A program made the position numbers and the translations under genes. Source: Streptantibioticus_A sp037034305 (lineage in GTDB: Bacteria > Actinomycetota > Actinomycetes > Streptomycetales > Streptomycetaceae). Taken from it: DNA of 64,000 nt. Below the pieces are notes generated by a model that saw nothing but the letters and a program-made list of their open reading frames with translations, was not told the origin of the DNA and searched no databases. The stretch spans positions 186,001-250,000 of the forward strand of contig JBAGJY010000005.1 of assembly GCA_037034305.1 (NCBI GenBank), given 5' to 3'. This document shows, in pieces, positions 1 to 6,863 of the stretch (the first letter of the stretch is position 1; each line of letters begins with the position of its first letter).

Positions 1-593
1 AGCATCCGCCGCAGCACGAGCACGATGGCCAGGGTGATCACGGCCAGGGCGATGCCGGAGGCACGCGCCGCCGGATGCGCCGGGTCGTTTCCGGCCGCCC
101 ATCCGATGGCGACCGGCAGCAGCGAGACGCCTATCAGGGTGATGACCGAGCCGGTGACCACGGGCGGGAAGAACCGGACCAGCCTGCTGAAGTACGGGGC
201 GACGAGGAATCCCAGGGCCCCGGCGACCATCACCGCGCCGAACATCACCGGCAGGCTGTCGCGGTGCGGTGTGGTGCCCGCGATCGCCACCAGCGGTGCC
301 ACACCGGCGAACGAGACCCCGTTGACGAACGGCAGCCGGGCGCCGATCTTCCAGAGGCCGAGGGTCTGAAGCAGCGTGGCGATGCCCGCAGTGAACAGGC
401 TGGCCCCCACCAGGAAGGTCAACTGGCCGCCGGACAACCCGCACGCCTTGCCGACCACCAGCGGTGGCGCGACCACACCGGCGTACATGGCGGCGACATG
501 CTGCAAACCGCTGGCGACGAGCTTGAGTGGGGGAAGGGTCTGGTCGACCGGATGCTTGCGCTGGGCGATTGCCGGAGCCGGGTTGGCGACCAC
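1..593 (-). CDS. NCS2-family purine (xanthine/urate type) permease, N-terminal part
   Basis: Only the first 197 residues are in the window; the rest lies beyond position 1. The GTG start at 593 has an AGGAGG site a few bases upstream. The protein begins with a short hydrophilic stretch and then GLQHVAAMYAGVVAPPLVV, the hallmark first segment of nucleobase:cation symporter-2 proteins of the xanthine/uric acid branch. At least five hydrophobic segments follow, including PFVNGVSFAGVAPLVAI and VVTGSVITLIGVSLLPVAIGWA. It should import purines across the cytoplasmic membrane by cation symport. It lies 164 bp from the deaminase gene on the same strand, which fits uptake for the ureide pathway. The exact substrate (urate, xanthine or both) cannot be told from this part. 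No gene is seen in 594-757. Confidence 0.5.
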   Translation of the reverse strand, partial: MVANPAPAIAQRKHPVDQTLPPLKLVASGLQHVAAMYAGVVAPPLVVGKACGLSGGQLTFLVGASLFTAGIATLLQTLGLWKIGARLPFVNGVSFAGVAPLVAIAGTTPHRDSLPVMFGAVMVAGALGFLVAPYFSRLVRFFPPVVTGSVITLIGVSLLPVAIGWAAGNDPAHPAARASGIALAVITLAIVLVLRRM

Positions 594-757
594 GGTGCTC
601 CTCCTGTCGGTTACACGCTCTCGCGCGGGTTTCAGGGAGGTGGTGCGGACCGAGGGGTTACGGGGGAGAAATGCGCCGCCCCCTGCCGTGACCATTCGGC
701 ACGGGGGCGGCGCGGCCGACCGGGGACCGTCCTCCTCGGCCGGTGTCGTGGCGGGCG

Positions 758-2161
758 TCAGTCGGTGAGCCCGGCGATCCTCGCCAGTCGCCCGGCCTCG
801 GCGCGGGCGGTGCGGGCGATGGCGTCCTCGTCGACGGTGACGAGGTGACCGTGTTCCACCACCGGCTTGCCGTCGGTGAGCAGCAGGGTCAGCGGTGCGG
901 CGGCGCCGAGGACCAGCGCCGCGACGGGGTCGGCGATGGACGAGTGGAGCACCCCGTCGAGCTTCCACAGCGCCAGGTCGGCGAGCTTGCCCGGTTCGAT
1001 CGAGCCGATCTCCCGCTCCCGGCCCAGCACCCGGGCGCCGCCCATGGTGCCGAGTCGCAGCGCCTGCCGGGCGGTCAGCGCCCTCTCGCGGTGCCCGCCG
1101 AGCCGGTTGATCAGCAGGGCGTTGCGCAGTTCGGTACCCAGTTCGCCGGACTCGTTGGAGGCGGTGCCGTCCACCCCGAGGCCGACCGGCACCCCGGCGG
1201 CCAGCATGTCGGGCACCCGGGCGATCCCGGCGGCCAGCCGGGCGTTGGAGGACGGGCAGTGGGCGACGCCGGTACCGGTCTCGGCGAACTTGGCGATGTC
1301 GGAGTCGTTCATGTGGACGCAGTGCGCCATCCACACGTCCTGCCCCAACCACCCGGTGGACTCCAGGTAGTCGGTCGGTCCCATGCCGAACAGTTCGTGG
1401 CAGAACTTCTCCTCCTCGACCGTCTCGCTGCCGTGGGTGTGCAGCCGCACGCCCTTGGCGCGGGCCAACACCGCGGCCTCACGCAGCAGTTCGGTGGAGA
1501 CCGAGAACGGCGAGCAGGGCGCCACGCCGATCCGCAGCATCGAGTCGAACGACGGGTCGTGCCAGCGGTCGATCGCCTCCTCGGTCGCGGCCAGCGCCTC
1601 CTCGGTGCTCTCGACGGCGAAGTCCGGGGGCAGGCCGCCGTCGGACTTCCCGCGGTCCATCGAGCCGCGGGTCGGCGAGAACCGCACACCCATCTCGGCG
1701 GCGGCGCGGATCTCGGCGCCGAGCAGGTCGCCGGCGCCGCGCGGGAAGACGTAGTGGTGGTCCATCGCGGTGGTCGTGCCGGACAGCGCCAGCGCGGCCA
1801 GTGACCCCTGGGCCGCCGCGTACACCATGGGTTCGTCGATCCGCGCCCACACGGGATAGAGGGCGACCAGCCAGTCGAACAGGTTGCAGTCCTGGGCCAG
1901 ACCGCGGGTGATCCACTGGTAGAAGTGGTGATGGGTGTTGACCAGGCCGGGGGTGAGCAGGTGGCCGTCGCCGTCGACGCGCCGTACCACGCCGCCCGGA
2001 CCGGCCGGGGCGGGTCCGGCACCGACCGACTCGATGCGGTTGCCCGCGACGACCACATGGCCGCGGGCGTACTCGGTGCCGTCCTGGTCGACGGTGGCGA
2101 TGGCGCAGTTCTCGATGACGATGCGCGCCGTGGCGCCGCCTTGGGCTGCCGGTGCTGCCAT
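758..2161 (-). CDS. 8-oxoguanine/guanine deaminase-like amidohydrolase
   Basis: A 467-residue metal-dependent amidohydrolase of the guanine/8-oxoguanine deaminase class, predicted to remove the amino group of an oxopurine so that it can feed urate breakdown. Visible metal-site motifs are NTHHHFYQ (HxH, near residue 75), HTHGSE (mid-protein His), MAHCVH and GVDGTASNE (the metal-binding Asp). The length is normal for the family. The ATG at 2161 follows GAGGAAG at a good distance. It lies downstream of uricase on the same strand after a 140-bp gap and before the permease, so it may be expressed with them. 8-Oxoguanine deaminase is the favoured substrate assignment because of the uricase context and the NTHHHFYQ form, but guanine or another amino-heterocycle is possible. 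Confidence 0.5.
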   Translation of the reverse strand: MAAPAAQGGATARIVIENCAIATVDQDGTEYARGHVVVAGNRIESVGAGPAPAGPGGVVRRVDGDGHLLTPGLVNTHHHFYQWITRGLAQDCNLFDWLVALYPVWARIDEPMVYAAAQGSLAALALSGTTTAMDHHYVFPRGAGDLLGAEIRAAAEMGVRFSPTRGSMDRGKSDGGLPPDFAVESTEEALAATEEAIDRWHDPSFDSMLRIGVAPCSPFSVSTELLREAAVLARAKGVRLHTHGSETVEEEKFCHELFGMGPTDYLESTGWLGQDVWMAHCVHMNDSDIAKFAETGTGVAHCPSSNARLAAGIARVPDMLAAGVPVGLGVDGTASNESGELGTELRNALLINRLGGHRERALTARQALRLGTMGGARVLGREREIGSIEPGKLADLALWKLDGVLHSSIADPVAALVLGAAAPLTLLLTDGKPVVEHGHLVTVDEDAIARTARAEAGRLARIAGLTD

Positions 2162-2301
2162 TGATGCTTCCTCGTCGTCGTGTGTTGGCGGTCGGGCACG
2201 GCATGACCCTGGGGATTTGAGTGCCGGAGCCGGGTGGGGCGGTCGAGGAGGCCGCCCCGTCCGTCGGGTGCTCCGGGTGCCGAGTGGTGCGAAGAGGTCG
2301 G

Positions 2302-3225
2302 TCAGAGGTTGGTCATGTCCACCGGTATCCGGGCTTCGGCGCCGTCACGCAGCACGGTCGCCTCGATCAGGCCGTACGGTCGGTCGGCGGCGAAGTACAC
2401 CTCGTTGTCGTTCTTGAGGCCGAACGGGGTCAAGTCCACCAGGAAGTGGTGGTTGTTGGGCAGCGAGAAGCGGATCTCGTCGATCTCGCAGCGGCTGTTG
2501 ATGACGCGTGAGCCCATCTGGTAGAGCGTCTGCTGCAGCGAGAGGCTGTAGGTCTCCGCGAAGGCCTGCAGTATGTGCTTCCTGGCCTCGGCGTACGAGC
2601 GTTCCCAGTTGGGCGCGCGGTCCTCGTCACTGGTCCAGTTGTAGCGCCACCAGGCGCTGACGTCGGTGGCCAGGATGCGGTCGTGGGCTTCCTTGAGGGT
2701 GGTGTACCTGTCCTTCGCATAGCCCCAGAACTCCGAGTGGGTGGAGTTCAGCACCGTGAGGTCCTTCAGTCCGGCCAGCACCTCCCACTTCTCGCCGTCG
2801 AAGGTGATCTGCGCGGTGCGGATCTCCTGGCCCCTGCGGACGAAGGAGTGCTTGACCTCGTCGGCGCCGATGAAGCGCGAGTTGCCGTCCGCGGTCTCGA
2901 TCCGCTCCCAGGCGTACTCCTCCACGCGGATGCGCGCCCGCTTGATCGGCGGCTGGCTGGTGACGAAGTGCCGGGCGAGGTGGATGCCGAACTGCTCGGC
3001 GGACTCGATCCCGTGCTCCTTGGCGAAGGCGAAGACGGTGTTCTTGGTGGTGTCGGTGGGCAGTACGTTGGCGTTGCTGCCGCAGTAGTGGACCTCGTCC
3101 ATGTCCCCGGACAGGGCGACGGAGACGTTGAGGTCCTTGATGTGGTGGGTCTCGCCGTCCCGCGTGATCCTTACGACGCGGTTCTCCGCTTTGCCGTACT
3201 GGTTCTGGCCGAGAATCGTGGGCAT
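2302..3225 (-). CDS. uox: uricase (urate oxidase)
   Basis: A 307-residue cofactor-free urate oxidase that converts urate, O2 and water to 5-hydroxyisourate and H2O2. It shows the two T-fold domains, the catalytic Thr loop NVLPTDTTKNT (near residue 58) and NNHHFLVDLTPFG near the C-terminus, both characteristic of the family. Length matches bacterial and fungal uricases. The ATG at 3225 lies 6 bp after the stop of the HIU hydrolase gene, so both are read from one transcript with the OHCU decarboxylase upstream. The peroxide product explains the catalase gene 5 kb away on the other strand. Confidence is high. Confidence 0.5.
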   Translation of the reverse strand: MPTILGQNQYGKAENRVVRITRDGETHHIKDLNVSVALSGDMDEVHYCGSNANVLPTDTTKNTVFAFAKEHGIESAEQFGIHLARHFVTSQPPIKRARIRVEEYAWERIETADGNSRFIGADEVKHSFVRRGQEIRTAQITFDGEKWEVLAGLKDLTVLNSTHSEFWGYAKDRYTTLKEAHDRILATDVSAWWRYNWTSDEDRAPNWERSYAEARKHILQAFAETYSLSLQQTLYQMGSRVINSRCEIDEIRFSLPNNHHFLVDLTPFGLKNDNEVYFAADRPYGLIEATVLRDGAEARIPVDMTNL

Positions 3226-3231
3226 TGTCTG

Positions 3232-3612
3232 CTAGCTCCCTCGGTAAACGGAGTAGCCGAACGGGTTGAGCAGCAGCGGTACGTGGTGGTGCTCGCCCGG
3301 TCGTACGGCGAAGGTGACCGCCACTTCGGGGAAGAACGGACCGCTGTCCCGATTCGCGGGGGCGTCCTGCTGCGCATCGGCTTGCTTCTTCTCGAAGTAC
3401 GGCTCGACCTCGAACAGGAGCCGTACGTGGGTGGTGCCCTCGGGGAGGGCGGGCAGGTCCTTGCAGCGCCCGTCGGCGTCGGTGCCGGAGCGGCCGTGCA
3501 CGGCCCAGTCGGCGTGGGCGCCGCCACGGACCGACAGCCGCACCGGTACGCCCTCGGCCGGGCGGCCGACGCTGGTGTCCAGAACGTGCGTGGACACTGA
3601 GGTGTCCGTCAT
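3232..3612 (-). CDS. uraH: 5-hydroxyisourate hydrolase (transthyretin-related)
   Basis: A 126-residue transthyretin-fold enzyme that hydrolyses 5-hydroxyisourate, the uricase product, to OHCU. It starts with HVLDTSVGRPAEGVPV, has the central EVAVTF strand with the HHHVPLLLNPFGYS segment, and ends in YRGS, the diagnostic C-terminus of HIU hydrolases that separates them from true transthyretin. The ATG at 3612 overlaps the stop of the OHCU decarboxylase gene by four bases (ATGA), implying translational coupling. The gene order uraD-uraH-uox follows the reverse of the chemical order but keeps all three steps in one operon. Confidence 0.5.
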   Translation of the reverse strand: MTDTSVSTHVLDTSVGRPAEGVPVRLSVRGGAHADWAVHGRSGTDADGRCKDLPALPEGTTHVRLLFEVEPYFEKKQADAQQDAPANRDSGPFFPEVAVTFAVRPGEHHHVPLLLNPFGYSVYRGS

Positions 3613-4127
3613 GACGGGTCTCCTTCCGCCGTAACGAGGCGGGTCAGCCGGATGCGGTTGATCTTCGCCAGCTCGCCGCGGACGATCTCCCGCTCCTCTT
3701 CAAGAGTGTTGCCGATCCGGGCTCTGGCCGCGTCCCTCATCTGCTCGCCGGTGAGTCCGGTGGCGCAGATCAGGAAGACATGCCCGAACCGTTCCTGGTA
3801 GGCCAGGTTGAGTTCGAGCAGTTCGGCCTTGAGCCGGTCCGACGCCCCGGCCATACCGCGCTGTTCGCGCGCCGAGGTGGGGTCGCCGGGCTTGGGGCGG
3901 CCGATCGGCGGGTGTCCGGCCATCGCCTCGCCGAGGTCTTCGGCGGTCAGTTCGCGCAGCGCCGCGTCGCCAGCCGCCAGCAACGCCTCGGTGTCGGGAT
4001 ACGGGCGTCCGGCGAGCACCGCGGCCGTCCAGGCGGTGGAGGCGCACACCTCGTGCAGCTGTCGGGCGGCGGTTTCGTCGGCGGCGGCGTTGAGGCGGGC
4101 GAGGCCCGCGGTCGAGCGAGAAGTCAT
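3609..4127 (-). CDS. uraD: OHCU decarboxylase
   Basis: A 172-residue all-helical enzyme that decarboxylates 2-oxo-4-hydroxy-4-carboxy-5-ureidoimidazoline stereospecifically to S-allantoin. The catalytic GHPPIGRPKP motif and the downstream YQERFGHVFLICATG helix are clear. The open frame runs upstream to 4274, but the ATG at 4127 is chosen because GGAGG precedes it by eight bases and family members start about here. It is the first gene of the uraD-uraH-uox operon and a good promoter lies 40-70 bp upstream. Confidence 0.5.
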   Translation of the reverse strand: MTSRSTAGLARLNAAADETAARQLHEVCASTAWTAAVLAGRPYPDTEALLAAGDAALRELTAEDLGEAMAGHPPIGRPKPGDPTSAREQRGMAGASDRLKAELLELNLAYQERFGHVFLICATGLTGEQMRDAARARIGNTLEEEREIVRGELAKINRIRLTRLVTAEGDPS

Positions 4128-4165
4128 CTGCGGCCTCCAGGGCCTGCTGGACCGGGCTTGCCGAG

Positions 4166-4206
4166 AAGCTAGATCCACCCGACACACGCCGTCAACACTT
4201 TGTTGA
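4166..4206 (-). promoter_or_regulatory. uraD-uraH-uox promoter with palindromic operator
   Basis: Reading the minus strand, TTGACG (4195-4190) and TAGCTT (4171-4166) are separated by 18 bp, a good vegetative promoter placing the start about 30 nt before the uraD ATG. A perfect palindrome TCAACA-N3-TGTTGA (4192-4206) overlaps the -35 box. A copy matching at 12 of 15 positions overlaps the -35 box of the catalase promoter at 8655-8669. Overlap with -35 suggests a repressor site; the regulator is not identified. Confidence 0.5.
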
Positions 4207-4291
4207 ACTTTGCGCGACAGAAAGAGCCGCCACCCGGGACAAAACCGGGCGGCGGCTCCAAAAACGCTGGCCACACCGCGCGTACGAGTGG

Positions 4292-4678
4292 TTACTCAGT
4301 GCTCTTCGCGGCGTTCTCGCGGTTGAGGTAGTTGTACACGGTGAAACGGCTGACCCCGAGCGCGGAGGCCACCGTCTCCACCCCGTGCCGAACCGAGAAG
4401 GCGCCGCGCTCCTCCAGGATGCGCACCACCGTCTGCTTCTCCTTGCGGTCCAGCTCGGCGAGCGGGCGGCCCTGGCGGCGCTCCAGGTCGGCCAGGATGT
4501 GGTCGAGCGAGTCGGCTATGTGCGGCAGCCGTACGGCGACCACCTGCTCGCCCTCCCAGCTGAGCACCACGTCGTCCCCCCGCGCGGCGCCCGGCGGGAC
4601 CATCTCGCCGCCCATCGCGTCGACCAGCGGCTTGACGGCGTCGACCAGCGGGTGGGAACCGGGCCCGGTCATGCTCAC
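4292..4678 (-). CDS. small HTH regulator with DauR/YheO-type helix-turn-helix
   Basis: A 128-residue protein. Residues about 60-125 (LERRQGRPLAELDRKEKQ, then ILEERGAFSVRHGVETVASALGVS and RFTVYNYLNR) match the C-terminal HTH of the YheO/DauR regulators. The N-terminal half (PLVDAMGGEMVPPG, VVLSWEG) looks like a shortened sensory part without the full PAS domain. The start at 4678 overlaps the stop of the upstream gene by four bases and has GGAGGGG before it. It sits between the uricase operon and the glyoxylate operon, so it is a reasonable candidate regulator of one or both, but this is inferred from position only. Confidence 0.5.
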   Translation of the reverse strand: MSMTGPGSHPLVDAVKPLVDAMGGEMVPPGAARGDDVVLSWEGEQVVAVRLPHIADSLDHILADLERRQGRPLAELDRKEKQTVVRILEERGAFSVRHGVETVASALGVSRFTVYNYLNRENAAKSTE

Positions 4679-4926
4679 CCCTCCCCCTCGTCCACCACGT
4701 TGACCTGCAGGGACACCCGGGTCGCACCCGCGGCCAAGGACCGCTCCAGCAGGTCGTGGACGGCGGCGAGCACCGCCCGCGCCGACCCTTCCGCGGTGTT
4801 GCCGAACGGACCCACGTCCACCCGGTCCAGCTCGGCCGTCTGCACCACCTCGCGGGCCACCACCGCATGTCGCGGGGCCTCGTCGAGATCGAACGGCTCC
4901 GTTGTGAACTCCACCCTCAATCGCAC
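4675..4926 (-). CDS. thiamine-binding-like protein (UPF0045/DUF77 family)
   Basis: An 83-residue ferredoxin-like alpha/beta protein of the MTH1187/YqgV (UPF0045) type. It begins LRVEFTTEPF, has VDVGPFGNTAEG in the ligand loop and ends in VSLQVNVVDEG. Some family members bind thiamine; the role here is unknown. GTG start at 4926. The gene is coupled to the HTH gene by a four-base overlap, so the two are co-expressed. Glyoxylate carboligase, encoded 2 kb away, is a thiamine-diphosphate enzyme, so a link between thiamine sensing and the ureide cluster is conceivable but untested. Confidence 0.5.
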   Translation of the reverse strand: MRLRVEFTTEPFDLDEAPRHAVVAREVVQTAELDRVDVGPFGNTAEGSARAVLAAVHDLLERSLAAGATRVSLQVNVVDEGEG

Positions 4927-4998
4927 GCCCTCAACCTAACCGGTCCCGGCCACGACTCGACGTCGGCACTTGACACTCGTCGCACCCATCCCTCACTC

Positions 4999-5069
4999 TT
5001 CCAATACGCAGAAAACAACTTCCGCAATACGAAATAGATCGCTGCGGAAGGCAGCGCGATTTCCGGAAA
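4999..5069 (+). promoter_or_regulatory. operator cluster before the hyi-glxR-gcl operon
   Basis: The 156-bp gap between the divergent genes contains three TTCC...GAAA elements. They are TTCCAATACGCAGAAA (4999-5014), TTCCGCAATACGAAA (5020-5034) and the perfect palindrome TTTCCGGAAA (5060-5069); CTGCGGAAGGCAG lies between the last two. The first two share the AATACG core. The last overlaps the presumed ribosome site, so binding there could block expression. Such TTCC/GGAA half-sites suit an IclR-type or similar dimeric regulator, which is inference. Confidence 0.5.
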
Positions 5070-5082
5070 GGGGCGCATCCCG

Positions 5083-5925
5083 GTGGATTTGCCTGACACG
5101 CGCTTCGACGTGAACCTGTCGATCCTGTTCACCGAGCTCCCGTTGCTGGAGCGCCCCGCCGCCGCCGCGGCGGCCGGGTTCACCGCGGTGGAGCTGTGGT
5201 GGCCGTGGGTCGACGCTCCCGTCCCCGAACAGAGCCAACTCGACGCCCTGCGGGACGCGTTGCGCACCGCGGGGACCCAGCTGGTCGGCCTGAACTTCTA
5301 CGCCGGACAGCTACCCGGCCCGGACCGCGGGGCGCTGTCGATCCCCGGCGCCGAGTCGGACCGGTTCCGCGACAACGTCGACGTGGCCGCCGAGTTCGCC
5401 CGGTCGGTCGGCTGCACCGCGCTCAACGCGCTCTACGGCAACCGGGTGGACGGCGTCGACCCGGCCGCCCAGGACGAACTCGCCCTGGACAACCTGGTGT
5501 TGGCGGCCCGCGCCGCGCACCGGGTGGGCGCGGTGCTGCTGGTCGAGGCGCTCAACGCGCCCGAGTCGCCGCGCTGCCCGATCGTCAGCGCGCCGAAGGC
5601 GGTCGAGGTGGTGGACCGGGTCAACGCCGCCACCGGTCTGGGCAACGCGAAGTTCCTGATGGACCTGTACCACCTGTCGATGAACGGCGAGGACCTGCAC
5701 GAGGTCATCGACCGCTACACCGACCGGACCGGTCACGTGCAGATCGCCGACAACCCCGGCCGAAGCTTCCCAGGCACCGGCCGACTCGACTTCGACGACC
5801 TGCTCGGCCGACTGCGCAAGGCCGGTTACGACGGCTGGGTCGGCCTTGAGTACAAGCCGGGCGACGGCCCGAGCGCGGACGCGTTCGAGTGGCTGCCCAG
5901 GTCGCGGCGCACCGCCCACCACTGA
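5083..5925 (+). CDS. hyi: hydroxypyruvate isomerase family TIM-barrel protein
   Basis: A 280-residue xylose-isomerase-like TIM barrel. It opens with FDVNLSILFTELPLLERPAAA, continues with GFTAVELWWPW, and later shows LLVEALN, FLMDLYHLSM, GHVQIADNPGR and VGLEYKPGDG, which match the hydroxypyruvate isomerase family; the Glu, Asp, His and Glu residues of these motifs form the usual metal and catalytic site. It would interconvert hydroxypyruvate and tartronate semialdehyde. The start is GTG at 5083, with GGAAAGGGG about 10 bases upstream. It is followed after 30 bp by glxR and then gcl, the standard gene set for glyoxylate use. Confidence 0.5.
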   Translation: MDLPDTRFDVNLSILFTELPLLERPAAAAAAGFTAVELWWPWVDAPVPEQSQLDALRDALRTAGTQLVGLNFYAGQLPGPDRGALSIPGAESDRFRDNVDVAAEFARSVGCTALNALYGNRVDGVDPAAQDELALDNLVLAARAAHRVGAVLLVEALNAPESPRCPIVSAPKAVEVVDRVNAATGLGNAKFLMDLYHLSMNGEDLHEVIDRYTDRTGHVQIADNPGRSFPGTGRLDFDDLLGRLRKAGYDGWVGLEYKPGDGPSADAFEWLPRSRRTAHH

Positions 5926-5955
5926 CTTTTCCGTAGCACCCGAAGGGCACCCCCA

Positions 5956-6858
5956 ATGACCAACACGGCTCTACCGAAGATCGCCTGGATCGGCCTGGGC
6001 ATCATGGGCTCCCCCATGGCCGAGAACCTCGTCAAGGCCGGGTACCAGGTGACCGGCTACACGCTGGAGCAGGCCAAGCTGGACCGGCTGGCGGCGAACG
6101 GCGGCACCGCCGCCGTCTCGATCGCCGAGGCGGTCCGCGAGGCGGACGTCATCATCACCATGGTTCCGGCCTCCCCGCAGGTGGAGGCGGTCGCCTACGG
6201 CGCGGACGGCATCCTGGAGAACGCCAGGCCCGGGGCGCTGCTGGTCGACATGTCGTCGATCACCCCGCAGACCTCGATCGACCTCGCCAAGAACGCCCAG
6301 GACAAGGGCATCCGGGTGCTGGACGCCCCGGTCTCCGGCGGTGAGGCCGGAGCCATCGAGGCGGTACTGTCCATCATGGTCGGCGGCGAGCAGGCCGACT
6401 TCGACCAGGCGAAGCCCATCTTCGAGGCGCTCGGCAAGACGATCGTGCTGTGCGGTCCGCACGGCGCCGGACAGACCGTCAAGGCCGCCAACCAGCTCAT
6501 CGTCGCCGTCAACATCCAGGCGTGCGCCGAGGCGGTGGTCTTCCTGGAGAAGTCCGGCGTGGACCTGGCCGCCGCGCTGGACGTCCTGGGCGGCGGACTG
6601 GCGGGCTCGACCGTGCTGGCCCGCAAGAAGGACAACTTCCTCACCCGCGACTTCAAGCCGGGCTTCCGCATCGACCTGCACCACAAGGACATGGGCATCG
6701 TCACCGACGCCGCCCGCGCGGTGGGCGCCGCGCTGCCGGTCGGCGCCGTCGTCGCCCAGCTGATCGCCTCGCTGCGCGCCCAGGGCGACGGCGGCCTGGA
6801 CCACTGCGCGCTGCTACGCGCAGTGGAGCGGCTGTCCGGACAGAAGCTGGAGGGCTGA
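5956..6858 (+). CDS. glxR: tartronate semialdehyde reductase (2-hydroxy-3-oxopropionate reductase)
   Basis: A 300-residue beta-hydroxyacid dehydrogenase. The N-terminal Rossmann fold begins WIGLGIMGSPMAENLVKAGY (GxGxxG dinucleotide loop). DAPVSGGEAGA is the substrate-binding signature, and GAGQTVKAANQLIVA contains the catalytic Lys. The C-terminal helical domain has FRIDLHHKDMGI. It reduces tartronate semialdehyde made by the carboligase to D-glycerate with NAD(P)H. Length is typical. The gene ends five bases before the gcl start, so it is co-transcribed. Confidence 0.5.
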   Translation: MTNTALPKIAWIGLGIMGSPMAENLVKAGYQVTGYTLEQAKLDRLAANGGTAAVSIAEAVREADVIITMVPASPQVEAVAYGADGILENARPGALLVDMSSITPQTSIDLAKNAQDKGIRVLDAPVSGGEAGAIEAVLSIMVGGEQADFDQAKPIFEALGKTIVLCGPHGAGQTVKAANQLIVAVNIQACAEAVVFLEKSGVDLAAALDVLGGGLAGSTVLARKKDNFLTRDFKPGFRIDLHHKDMGIVTDAARAVGAALPVGAVVAQLIASLRAQGDGGLDHCALLRAVERLSGQKLEG

Positions 6859-6863
6859 CCGCC

